DNA of 64,000 nt from Gigaspora margarita. Its lineage: Eukaryota; Glomeromycota; Glomeromycetes; Diversisporales; Gigasporaceae. The stretch lies in the NCBI GenBank assembly GCA_009809945.1, contig WTPW01000187.1, positions 228,973-292,972 of the forward strand, read 5' to 3'. Below the pieces are notes generated by a model, which had not been told where the DNA came from, did no database searches, and was given only the letters and a program-made list of their open reading frames with translations. The first letter of the stretch is position 1, and each line of letters opens with the position of its first letter. Below, in pieces: positions 23,079-33,954 of this stretch. A program made the position numbers and the translations under genes.

Positions 23079-24870
23079 TGGCCGAAGACGGTGAACAAAA
23101 AATTATTCCTAATGTTGGTGGAATAAAGGCATAAAGGAATCTATATACATTTTTGAATTTATTTTTGTTCATGAGTTAAATAAATCATTAAAACAATCTA
23201 GTATGAAACATATCGCTCGACGTTAACAAAATATCTGAAGACTTTACTTGGATTATGTTTAGCTCAAGAAATGAAACGTTATTGCACCAAACCAACGGAA
23301 ATGAATATTCTTTTTGATCGTAATGGAGATGCATTCTGTTACATAATGATATTTTATCGAAATGGAAAAATTAGAATTTAATATTGTTACTAGCTATGTT
23401 GATATAATGTTTTCCATATTCTAAATCAATTTTTCTTGAAAGTTATAAAACAAATTCTATGGTTAACGAATCAGAATTAATCGATGAAATTGATTATTTT
23501 CAAATTCTGTTATATGTAAACCATACTGACTATGATCTGGTTTACAAGGAGTATGCAAAGATTTTGAATAAATTTATTGATTTGATTGAAAATATAGTTT
23601 TTGAAAATATATATCCTTTTTGAAAAAATTGTAAGAATCGGGTTTCATAAGAATGAGCGGCAGCAAAATATTTGTTATACGAATTTTGAATTTCTCAATA
23701 ATTTATAGCGGTTTGCAAAAAAGTGTAACACCTGCAGATCATGATGTCATGTGAAATCACATAAAATCAGCCGATTCTTGTAGATTTTTCAATTTTAGAG
23801 AATTTTAAAGATTTCTAGTATATAGCGATAGTATAATCGTTATACTGAAATTTCATAAAAAATAATCTTTATTAGCATGCCTCTCGCATACAGCGATGAT
23901 TTGAAATGGCGTATAATTTATTTACATTATGATAATTATTCAATATCACAAATTATGAGCATTCTCTATATTAGTAAAGGTTTGGTAAGAAAAGTTTTAC
24001 GGCTATATAAAAAATGGAGAAATGTAGGCTTTTCTTCAGTTTCGGATATATCACTTGCTAGAATAGTAAGATCATATGTTTCTAATTCTGAAGAGTTGCG
24101 ATTATTTTCAAATGTAGAATTCGATGTTGCTTTGAGCTTTTTTGCTTTCAAAGATAACCTTAATAAAACATTATTGCATCGAGAGCACAAAGTAAAATTG
24201 AAAGTCTCTTTTGAACTCATAGTGCTCGATTTTTTGATGAACTTCTGCTTTTTTTTTTTTATCCAGTTTGGATCAAATACTCGTGTAAACGTATATTTGA
24301 CGGCATCAGTCCGATTACTTTTGTGTGGCACAATAGATAATAGTACATGCATTTTCGGCAACTAAACAAGTCCCTCGACAATATTTTAATTTTGTTTCTT
24401 GGACAGCAGTCATTTTTTGAGAAAAAAATATGTGTGCGTAAAAAAAAGTAGAGTAAATAGTTTTACATATATCTTTTTATACGTATAAATCACTAATTAA
24501 AGCTATGATTAAGATATGATTTTACATAAATTCTTAAATAGATTCTCTATTTAGAATTTCAAAGATTCTCAGCCATCATCATCATGAAAATTATGGTGTT
24601 ACACCTTTTTGCAAACCGCCATAACCAAAAAAGAGTTCAAACGATTCGATAGAATAAAGAATATGTTTAAAATTGGGTATAGAATTCTAAATGCATTTAA
24701 AAACCCGATAATGACACATTTGAATTGTGTACTTCCCAGAGAGAAATCGATTTCGTTGGATAGTCCTTATGATCATTACATAATATAAGTTAAATCTGCT
24801 GACTTCAATAAAGTGGCTAAATTATCACGTATGGTCACGAGTAAAAATAAAGGATTGCTTTAGTATAGAT
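23079..24870 (+). pseudogene. KCTD-like BTB (potassium-channel tetramerisation type) gene, broken and split by a transposon
   Basis: The start ATG 23079 encodes MAEDGEQKIIPNVGGIK. After a 73-bp intron (23129-23201) with an unusual GC donor and AG acceptor, the frame resumes YETYRSTLTKYLKTLLGL. This is the beginning of a T1/BTB domain, which mediates oligomerisation and Cullin-3 adaptor functions in known relatives. A +1 and a compensating shift flank RNETLLHQTNGNEY; LFDRNGDAFCYIM follows, then further shifts and stops. The Tc1-like element at 23706-24621 lies inside the gene. Beyond it an open stretch reads KEFKRFDRIKNMFKIGYRI and LPREKSISLDSPYDHYII before a TAA near 24787, with a possible continuation to about 24865. 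Function is lost; the ancestor's substrate is unknown. Confidence 0.7.
23706..24621 (+). mobile_element. Tc1/mariner-like element with truncated transposase
   Basis: Terminal repeats TAGCGGTTTGCAAAAAAGTG and (inverted) TGGCGGTTTGCAAAAAGGTG are flanked by TA (23704-23705 and 24622-24623). The frame at 23877-24365 (162 residues) starts MPLAYSDDLKWRIIYLHYD and then SISQIMSILYISKGLVRKVL. That is the homeodomain-like helix-turn-helix of Tc1/IS630 transposases. The catalytic DDE/D region is not recognisable in the remainder, so the copy is internally deleted and depends on an enzyme made elsewhere. It interrupts the BTB gene. Confidence 0.75.
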
Positions 24871-26056
24871 GGATAGTATTCATAAAAAATGCGCAGCGGT
24901 GGTTTTATGCGATTTAATAATTGGACCCGTTATTACTTTTAATTTCTTGTTATATTATATGCTTTGCTTTTAATAATATATACAAAAATCTATTCAAAAT
25001 TTACTACGTGAAAAATTGATCACATATCACATATATCGATGATAACATTTCAAAACGTGCTGTTTTGACATAGTGAGGATACAGTTTATAATTGTCCAAT
25101 TCATTTTATTATTATTGGTTTAAAAGAGTGCTAGAAAGCTAATCTTAAAAATAAGGCCTAATAGATGATATATAACTTTTTTATATACAAAGCTGCATCA
25201 AAATTGGCAGATTGGCTAAAATACATACAACAAAGTATATGTTGACCAAATGTCTATGTTACGAGAGTTGATAATCTCTAATATCATAAAGCTTTGAAGT
25301 AAATCACACATACTTTTTTATTTTCAGATACAAGGTGGCTTCATTTTATTGTAATTGCGTGAATAATACAGTCAGTTCTCTAAAAAGTGGATACTAATTA
25401 TAAAATTTAATGAAGACAGTGACATAAAAAGCAATTTATAAATTTTATGAATCTCGGTACATCAATGAATCCACTTCTGAAAAATATTCTAGTAATGCAA
25501 TTATATTTCTCCTTAGCAAATAATAATGAACAACGTAAAAACTAGGTTATCTCCGTTCCGTAAATTACAAAGTCGCAATAATAAGATTGGTATTTGGTTT
25601 TTATCAATAAATAATACACTTGATTCTTGTTAGCATCAACCAATTTGGATTAGATAATTAGATTGATATTTGCGAGGGTTGATAATACAAAAATCATTAT
25701 TTATATAGTTTAAATTCAACTTTTTATAATATTAAAGAAATTAATATTAATGAAAGTCAAATGCATTTTTTTTATAATATGAATTACCCCGAACAGGTAT
25801 AAATAGCATTTAAAGGAATTTAAGCAGCAAATAATGGTAAAATTTTTTTATAGCAATATTTATTTAAAACTCATATATTCCCTATTGAATAAGATATCAT
25901 AATGCAAAATTAAACCGATTTTATTTTACATTTTTAATAATAAAAAAGTTACTGAGACATATTTATATGTTAAGAATAGTTCCTGCGAGAGAAAAACAAA
26001 GTACATAATAAATATCAATCAAATAAAAATAAATTCATGAAATAATAATAAATAAT
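24871..26056. other. Intergenic stretch without recognisable genes
   Basis: AT-rich sequence with many stops in all frames. I see no inverted-repeat element or coding homology here. Confidence 0.4.
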
Positions 26057-28350
26057 TTAAGCTTTATCTCTATTTGGATGAAGAACCTAATGTATAAAAC
26101 AAATACCATGTTAAAATGACATGTTAATTTTGGTTTATTTCACAAATTTAAATATTATTTCTGTGTGCAACTAATTTACCTGGCGGACATATAATTAGAA
26201 TCATTATTAGTGAGAAAAACGTAACAAGGTGCTACCTCTCTAAAAAACTTTTTTTTTTCTCAGCACCTATCACCAAATTTACAAAAAAATAAAATAATGA
26301 TTTATAAAATAATCTCGTACCTAATGGTTGACCTCCTCAATCAAAAGGTGTTTCTTTTTCAAACTGTTCTATCATTTCAGGGGAGTAACTTGCCAAATCG
26401 GTCCTATGGATAACGCATAATATATAAGGTAGACTGCCCTATTTCCACAAACTTTTTTTTGCTACATACAAAATTTTTTAAAAAATAAATATCTTTTTAT
26501 AAAATTATGTATATATAATCTATAACTAATTTATTATTTAAATATATAAAAATTAAACCAACTATATATGTATAATTTTTTTTTAGTTAATAAAAAAAAT
26601 ATCCTATAAATTTTATAAAAATTTAAAGGTGCGACCTATTTCCACAAATAGTAAAACAGATTTTGATCCATTGACCCATTTTGAATGATTTAACTACCAA
26701 AATATTCATCTCAATAAGACGATTCTAATGAGCCTAAAATCATCAAAATCCAATCACAGGATCCCAAGATCGTTCAACTTTTTTATAATAATATTTTTAT
26801 TATTTTAAAGCTATAAAACACTATTAAAATCACTATTAAAATCACACAAAAGTTGAACGATCTCAGGATCCTGTGATTGGATTTTAATGATTTTGAGCTT
26901 GTCAGAATCGTCTCATTGAGACGAACATTTTGGTAGTTAAATCACTCAAAACGGATAAGTAGATCAAAAGTTATTAGCAATTCTATAAATTAGTTTATGT
27001 ACTAAAATAACTAAATTGGAAACAAACCTTTAGATAATCTTAAAATTCTGTAATCAAATTTTAGTAGTTATGGGCTTGTTTAAAATGTTTAACTAAGGTA
27101 ATTATTTTAATAGTAAAATTACCCCAAATAAAGCTAGTGAATTAAAAGATATTTATTGTTCTTTACTGTTTGTGGAAATAGGGTAGTTTGTGGAAATAGG
27201 GCAGACTACCTTATATATTCATTAATAAACGCGATATTGCAAGTTATATAGCATGAATAAACAACAAATAAACAATAAATTGTGGAATACCCGAAGCGAT
27301 TGCGTTAATATGAATTCCTTTAAAATTCAACTGAAGACTAAATAATTTATTATGACCAAAAAAATGTTAGGTATAGAAGAAAGAAATTGACATTATATAA
27401 AGAATAATACCTAGTGAAGCCACGATGCCTGCCTATATATAAAATAATAACAGAAAAAATGTAAGATATATAAATCATATTTGAGATTAAATTGCCGATA
27501 AGATACCTTGGTGATGGAGTAATCAATCAACAAAGGATATTCTTTATAAGCGACCACTGAGGATAATGAATTAGTAATTTAAGATTTATACTTTTTAGAA
27601 AAAGCGTGTAATTTTTAACTAGTCAATGCATACCTTCCTTCTTCATTTGCTTAATTGCGTACTTAAAAAGAAAAATCATTCCATAAAGATTTGACCTTTG
27701 AAGTATTTTGAATAATGTTAATGTGAATCGAAAAAAAAAAAAATACAAATAAAAAAATTTTACATCTTAAAAACTCTATCGAGTTGCTCTGCACAAAGAT
27801 CTTAAAAATACTTTTCTGAAGCATTATTCACTAACACATCAATTCTGCTCCATTTCTTAACTACAGCATTAATGACTTGAATCGCATTTTTTTCATATCC
27901 AATATCCTTACAATCAATTCCACCTTCGTGGATAATTGTTTCTTAATTCTTCATTTAATTTCTTGTGCATCTTTTTCTTCACATGGTAAATATACAATTG
28001 CAATTGCTATTCCCTCACAACCTTCGAGTGCGAATAAAACAGCCACTGATCGACCAATGCCAGAATCATCTTTAGTAATAATAGCAATTTTAAATTTTAG
28101 CTTTCCATTGGTTTTATATTCTTCGAGATGCTTGTCGTCAGTAGGTAAATAATAGATGAGAGTTGGGTTTTATTTCATATTGCACACCTTTTGAAATTTA
28201 AATGATTTTTTTTTTTTTAAACACGTTGGAAAATTTTGAAAATTAATTAAATGGCTAAATGATATACAAACCGAATTGTTCTTGAATCTCTTGCTTCGGA
28301 ATAAACGAAGCATCTGAAAGGTTTTTAGGCAATTTTTTCTTTGAACACAT
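26057..28350 (-). pseudogene. Short-chain dehydrogenase/reductase (SDR) gene, broken and interrupted by a MITE
   Basis: Minus strand. Exon 1, ATG 28350, encodes MCSKKKLPKNLSDASFIPKQ. The next exon carries the Rossmann NAD(P)-binding motif as ITKDDSGIGRS (SDRs usually have TGxxxGIG; here Lys replaces the first Gly), then VAVLFALEGCEGIAI. After a frame change it reads RIDVLVNNASEK with the structural NNAS motif. Short exons give KYAIKQMKK and VVAYKEYPLLIDYSITK with the catalytic YxxxK as YSITK. Later come GIHINAIASGIPQ, then ASYSPEMIEQFEKETPFD, a TGA, GGQPL, and EVAPCYVFLTNNDSNYMSA, with a final exon VLHPN ending near 26057. The MITE at 26419-27219 splits the 3' part. At least two stops and two frameshifts make it non-functional. 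Intact relatives are glucose/ribitol-type oxidoreductases. Confidence 0.8.
26419..27219. mobile_element. 801-bp MITE with inner foldback core, inside the SDR pseudogene
   Basis: The ends AATATATAAGGTAGACTGCC (26419) and, inverted at 27219, AATATATAAGGTAGTCTGCC, are followed by CTATTTCCACAAA. The interior 26640-26990 is the same palindromic module (CTCATTGAGACGAACATTTT) found at 5000-5560 and around 61260-62230, but those elements have different termini. TA-type flanks are likely. Confidence 0.8.
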
Positions 28351-28387
28351 TGTGTAAATTTGAAAAATTATGTAAATGGTTATATCC

Positions 28388-28490
28388 TCTTGCGATTTCC
28401 TTCTGCAATTTCTTTTATATTTACCACAGTTTCTATTTTATTATCTTTACATTTTAGATCATCATTACAATTAAAACGCATCTCCATTCA
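28388..28490 (-). CDS. Small open frame of unknown identity upstream of the SDR gene
   Basis: Minus-strand frame starting MEMRFNCNDDLKCKDNKIE and ending EIAEGNRKRI before TAA, 34 residues. No family is recognised. It may be the last exon of another gene or chance. Included because its codons look less random than the surroundings. Confidence 0.2.
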
Positions 28491-28846
28491 AAAGATAGTT
28501 ATGACAACATCATATCTGAAAGTAGTCATTTTAACATAATGATAATAACATTGATTTGATATTTTCTATTATTTTTTATTCTAGCATGGTTTCTTAATCT
28601 GATATAATTATAATTTCTAAGTATACTAAGCAAATAAATTTTTTCGCTATATTTAATACCTATATAACATAGACGTTATTATAGTATAAAATGTACAGCC
28701 CATTATGGCCACTATTTGTTTTTATGTATCTGTTAGAATATGACAATAAATTTTCATATGTTATACATAGTTTTTTAATATACTTTTCATAAATCAGCTC
28801 AAAACTAAAATAGATATTAGGGGCATCTATAAATAATTCCCTAGAC

Positions 28847-29008
28847 CAGTAATAGTAAAATTGGAGACCATTTGCCTTTTTTCCAAATGATCTTGGTCAT
28901 TTTGGACTAAAATTTGTAATAATATTGGGTCATTTGAGGTCATTTGAGGTCATTTGAAGGTCATTTGAGGTCATTTGAATGTCATTTAAAAGTTATTTAC
29001 CATCCCTG
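28847..29008. mobile_element. 162-bp hAT-like MITE containing GGTCATTTGA repeats
   Basis: The ends CAGTAATAGTAAAATTGGAG and (inverted) CAGGGATGGTAAATAAC are flanked by CCCTAGAC (28839-28846) and CTCTAGAC (29009-29016), seven of eight alike. Inside, GGTCATTTGA is repeated about five times in tandem (28921-28980). Confidence 0.65.
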
Positions 29009-29084
29009 CTCTAGACTATATAAAAAATTTTTTAAAACCTATATATATATATATATAATTTTACAAAAACTTGGATTTCTTGTA

Positions 29085-29345
29085 ATACAGTGATCCAATT
29101 TGAATGATTTAGATACCATTCGATTCATCTCAATAAGATGAATTCAATAATACCAAAATCATTTCATTTTGGCCACTGGACCAAAAGATATTTGCAAAAA
29201 ACTATTAGTTATATAATAATTTAATAAGAAAGTTTTTTGTCAATATTTTTTGATTCAGTTCAAATTGAATGATTTTGATACTATTCAATTTATCTCAATA
29301 AGAGAAATCAAATAGTACCAAAGTTATTTTATTGAATCAAAAGTT
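29085..29345. repeat. Degenerate palindrome with CTCAATAAGATGAAT core
   Basis: Two half-sites, GTGATCCAATTTGAATGATTT...TCTCAATAAGATGAAT and TTGATTCAGTTCAAATTGAATG...TCTCAATAAGAGAAAT, resemble a diverged version of the palindromic module at 5000-5560. Termini were not resolved. Confidence 0.4.
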
Positions 29346-29983
29346 AGATAAATTTTTATATTTCCTCTATCTTAGAAAAAATGGTATATTTTGCATAATT
29401 CTTACCTAAGACCCTAGCATTACCAACTTAAAAATTTTACTAAAAAATTTTAAAGTTAAAATAAGGTTAGTGTTTACTATTAAAGTAGATTAAAAAGAGT
29501 TCTTTTAATACTAAAATTTCATAAAAAAAAACTTTTTGTTAGTGTACAATAAGCAGTTTATAGATAAATTGTTGATTTATAAACAATTTTTTTAAATTGA
29601 TTTTTTGAATTTTTCTACTTAACCTGATCTCAGAACCTGATTGGCTGGCAAAATAGTAGTGAAAATTTTTAGAATAGTGATGCTAAAGTGATTATCTTTA
29701 TCCTCTTTTGTATAATGGTATTTATAAATACTCCTTTAGCAACTTATAATAAAATACAATATATTAAATTAGTATTTTTTATTTTTATTTTTTGCATTAC
29801 TAATTCTAATATTTCTTTAATAGATTTTTTAAATGTATGTTTTGTTTTAAGAATAATTTAGTATAGCTTTGTGCAAATTTCTAAAAAAAAACAATTATTA
29901 AAAATTAATACAAATTTGCGATCCTGCTAGTAATTGTTAAATAATAATAAATTACTATATACTTGTCTAAATATTAAATGCTA

Positions 29984-31296
29984 TAGTGGGAAATACTTAG
30001 AAATAGAAATGTTTTATTTTAAACTTTAATAATTTTAAAATTATTCAAGTACCTATTCTTTATATAAAATAAAAAAAACTATATTATTTTTTTTTTTGTA
30101 TCTAAGTTTCCACTTTGGGAAAAGGCTTTTATTCAAGCAAATGGATCAAGAGCACCTCTTTGGACACCCGCCATTCATTACATTGATAAGGGTACAACTA
30201 GCCACACTTGCAACTTTGGTTGCCTATTTAAGTAGCCACTCGAAGGTTTTACACTAGCTGCTATACCTGCAACTTGCATACCAGCATTATCTATTTAAAT
30301 CCTCTGGTTCCTGCTTTGCGTGCCAATTCTACTTGTATTACTAGTACAATCCTTCATTACATTAGTCAGTCAAGGTTAGTTCCAGATGCTTGTAGAATCC
30401 CCTTAGGACTAGTTTATCCTCGTGAAATACTTGGTAGAGCAGTTTCTGTCCTACACAGGTATTACCTATGCTTCAGTAACTTATACATATACCAAGACAG
30501 ACCACTTGCAGTCTAGGAATTAGTCTAAACTACTACTATTATCTACTTTCGCCCTTGCAAGGTTCACTTCAATCCTAGCATCCACTATTACTATTCTACT
30601 AGTCCTTATACCAGAACTACAAACTTCCAAACCAGTTAGCTCAGAAGAGTCAATATAGCTTTCTTCTCTTGGTACCTACTGCCAGAACATAGGTTCTTTT
30701 CCTCTAGTGCGACTCTAGTGACCAGATTGGTAGACACTCTCTTCAAGAGTTATGTTGTCTGATTCACCAACTCCAGTTTTCGATATTCCAGTTTTGGTAG
30801 CACTGTCATAGATCTTTGCTACCTTCCTACTCGGGGCTTGCCAAACAAGTTTCTATTTCTCTGGTTTCTTAGATTTTTGTGTGCCCAAAAGCTCTTATTT
30901 GAAATGGTATACCAAGGCCTAAGGTGATGTACCCAACCAATCAACAAGAAACAGTTACCGAAACACAGGTCTATTTTTCAAAGCATTGCTAGTGGGATTT
31001 GAACCCTAGACCTGCCGCTTGGGGTAACAACTTACCAACTTCCCTAAATCACCACACCCTACTATATTATTTTTTTACTATGTTCTATTTTGAATTGTTC
31101 ATATAAAAATACAGAATTTTAAACTCTAATAACTTAATAACAAATAATTTTTTAAAAAAATTAAGACTGCTATTTTTGTAGTAAATTGATTTAGCTTTAA
31201 AACAGCAGCTTCTTTTTTCTGTATCTTTTTTGTATTATAAGTTATTAGCTTTTAAAAACTAGCTATTTTATTGTTATCTCTAAGTATCCTATACTA
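29984..31296. mobile_element. Short TA transposon (same family as 9949-11381) carrying a nested SINE
   Basis: The ends TAGTGGGAAATACTTAG and (inverted) TAGTATAGGATACTTAG are flanked by TA at 29982-29983 and 31297-31298. The inner sequence AAAAGCTAATAACTTAT is shared with the longer copy. Removing the SINE at 30094-31060 leaves an element of about 330 bp. Confidence 0.65.
30078..31076 (-). mobile_element. tRNA-headed SINE, copy B, with 16-bp target duplication
   Basis: ACTATATTATTTTTTT flanks both sides (30078-30093 and 31061-31076). On the minus strand the head near 31060 has TTTAGGGAAGTTGG (A-box-like) and GGGTTCAAATCCC (B-box-like). The body is about 900 bp and ends in an A tract (T run next to 30094). 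It is homologous to the copies at 35150-36107, 37890-39030 (older) and 60224-60541. The uninterrupted site is seen in the related element near 11140-11170. Confidence 0.85.
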
Positions 31297-31309
31297 TAGC
31301 GAATTTTTT

Positions 31310-32040
31310 ATATTATTTTATCATATATAATTACCTTTTATATAATTATATTATAGTAAACCTTTTTATAATCACACCAAAGTTTGCAACCACTTTACTA
31401 ATAAACTTATAAAAAATTATCTCTTTATAAGCATATTTAATAAAAACCTTTATACAATTATACAATTTGTATAATACAAACTGTGTAATTATAGAGAAGG
31501 ATGATAGTATAATAAAGAATATATTTGAATATTTTTATATATTTTAACAATATAATTTATTACAAATACATAATAATAGTAATAATAAAGTATAAAAATT
31601 AAAAAGTAAATAATAAATAAATAATACTTTTAGGTATCTCCTGTAAAAAATATATCTTTCACAGGAAGATATATATTCCAATCAATCAAAAATTGCAAAT
31701 ATCACATAATATATATTCGGAAGTACTACTTGAGCCAGATATATTTGTACTACTTAAACTTTTATTTCACTAATCAATTTTAAACAAAAATTGTTTGCTC
31801 AGATAACTTTAAAAAAAAAAAAACAAGCAAAACAAAAAAATAAAGGGTTTTAAATTTTGTATCCCACATGATCATATATCCAATAATGAATTAAAAAAAA
31901 TAAAAAAATAAAAAAGTATAACAAATAGTGAAATTGTATTATTAAATTTATTTATTAAAAAAAAGTAATAGAAGTATAACAAATAATAAAATTGTATTAC
32001 CAAATTTATTTATAAAAAAAAAGTAATATAACAAAATTGT
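31310..32040. other. AT-rich stretch without genes
   Basis: Only poly-A/T-rich sequence and a short direct repeat around AACAAATAGTGAAATTGTATTA (about 31920 and 31978). Nothing coding is seen. Confidence 0.4.
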
Positions 32041-32043
32041 ATT

Positions 32044-32211
32044 AGGGGCATGCTATTTATTACATAATTTTTACCATAGATACATGGTCAGAGGTAATGA
32101 TCACGTCTATATATTATATTAACCAATCTGAATTAGATAAAGTGATCATACCATACATGGATGAGGGTAGCTACTAAGTAAAAAATATTATGTAATAAAT
32201 AGCATGCCCCT
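32044..32211. mobile_element. 168-bp MITE, AGGGGCATGCTATTTATTACA family
   Basis: Terminal inverted repeats of about 25 bp, AGGGGCATGCTATTTATTAC at the left and GTAATAAATAGCATGCCCCT at the right, are perfect over 20 bases. The target duplication is unclear. The interior GATCATACCATACATGG pairs with CCATAGATACATGG...GATCA. Confidence 0.8.
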
Positions 32212-32219
32212 TATCACAA

Positions 32220-33400
32220 ATTTTAAAAAATACTTTGCACTGCTACAAAAAATTTCTAACAAAAACAAACAACAAACAGCACAACTCAATGAAATATCAA
32301 AGCATGACAAAATCATACTGAAAATAGAAACTCTAATAACTTTAGTAATAATAGCTCCAATAGCAAAAAATAAAAAATGTATCTAAAAATAGCAACCCAA
32401 TAGCTTCACTAATGCTAGCTCCAATAGCAAAATTGCATTTGAAAAAAAAAAGTATTTGTATCTAAAAATATAAAAATAAGAATAAAAAAAGAAACTAGCA
32501 AGAGCTTCAAAACAAAAAACTTATCTAAAAATTGTAATTCTAAAATGATAGCTCCAATGGTAAAATCATGTCTAAAAAAAGAGAAATATATTTAAAAAAA
32601 AAAAAAAAAAAAAAAGAATGTACTCAAAAATGGTGACTCCATTTGTTTCAGAAATGCTGTTCCAATAGTGCAAAATTGCATCTGTAAGAAGAAAAAGTAA
32701 AAAAAAAAAAAAAAAAACAAAGTAGCAACCTAAAGATGAAAAATTTACTAAAAATAGTAATTCTAATAACTTTAGTAATAACAACTTAAATAGCAAAATC
32801 ATATCTAAAAGAAAAAAAAAGATTAGTAAAAAAATATTAGGGTTCCTCAAATTCAAATCAAATCAAATATTGGGTCAATTTGAATTTGATCAAATCAAAT
32901 TGACCCTGATTTGAATTTGATTTGATTCAAATATTTGAATTTGAATTTTTAATAGTAATTTTCAAATCAAATCAAATATTTGTCAAATCAAATCAAATTT
33001 GACCAGATTTGAATTTGATCAAATCAAATATAGTCAAATTTGAATTTGAATTTGATCAAATATTTGATTCAAATATTTGAAAATCAAATCAAATTGCGGA
33101 ACTCTAGTAAATATATATAAAAAAAACCCTCAAGATAAAAAACTTATCTGAAAATAATGATTCTAATAATTTCAGTAACAATAGTTCTAATAGCAAAATC
33201 ATATCTGGAAGAAAGAAAAGCATTAGTAAATATATATAAAAATAAAAAATATTCCCAAGACAAAAAACTTACTTGAAAATAGTGACTCCAATAACTCTAG
33301 TAATGATGGCTTCAATGACAAAATTATATCTAGAAGAAAGAGAAGCATCAGTAACTATATAAAAAAAAACCAAAGATAGTAACTTTAGAAATGATACTCA
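32220..33400 (+). repeat. Degenerate tandem repeat of about 110-130 bp
   Basis: Units contain AACTTATCTAAAAATAGTGA, then TAACTTTAGTAATGATAGCTCC, then AATAGCAAAATCATATCTA, then an A/G-rich tract. About eight to nine units can be followed, with poly-A expansions at 32592-32613 and 32700-32717. A hAT-like MITE interrupts the array at 32852-33107. Confidence 0.6.
32852..33107. mobile_element. hAT-like MITE built of CAAATCAAATCAAATTTGA repeats
   Basis: The ends TAGGGTTCCTCAAATTC and (inverted) TAGAGTTCCGCAATTTG enclose many direct and inverted copies of AATCAAATCAAATTTG. The flanks resemble an 8-bp duplication (AAAAATAT and GTAAATAT, six of eight). The same TAGGGTT end type is used by the element at 58535. 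Confidence 0.55.
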
Positions 33401-33637
33401 AATGGCAAATTCAGTAAAAAGAAAAGCATTGGACATAAAATGCTTCAAAGAAGCCAAAGAAGTAGTTTCTAAAAAAAAAGCATTAGCATTGTTAAAAAAA
33501 ATAACAATAAGCAATAAAAAAAAAAATACAAAAAAAGAAATGATACTTATTTATCAAGTATTTACTAGTAAAAATAAACTGACTCCTGATCTAGCACTAG
33601 TATACTAGTAGAAAATATACTTTTCAGAAAAATATAT

Positions 33638-33888
33638 AAAGAAACATCAATAGAAAAGGGCCAAATTTTTTCTAAGTAAAAGTTTTTGTAATTTTAAATT
33701 AAAAAATAACTTAACAACTATTTAACCAAATTTAATAATTTTTTTTTATTTTAATTTTATATATTATAGAATTAAAACAAAAAAAAAATTTATTAAATTT
33801 GATATAGTAGTTGTTAAGATATTTTAATTTAAAATTTTAAAAAAAGTTACTAAAAATAATTTGTTCTTTTTCTATTGATGTTTTCCCA
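33638..33888. mobile_element. MITE, CATCAATAGAAAAGG family, copy 1
   Basis: The ends CATCAATAGAAAAGGGCCAA and (inverted) GGGAAAACATCAATAGAAAAAGAAC are shared with the copy at 59801-60040. The arms contain TTTAACCAAATTTAATAA and its complement. Copy 1 has a degraded left terminus. Confidence 0.55.
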
Positions 33889-33954
33889 TATTTTTAGCAA
33901 GAGATATTTATAGTTTTCTATAAATAATAAGTAAATAAAAATAAATTACTATAT

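Noticed and set aside
27877..28152. Plus-strand frame of 91 residues
   Set aside because: Antisense of the SDR Rossmann region, whose motifs are read on the minus strand.
32572..32856. Leu/Phe-rich frame on the minus strand
   Set aside because: Falls in the degenerate tandem repeat with poly-A tracts.
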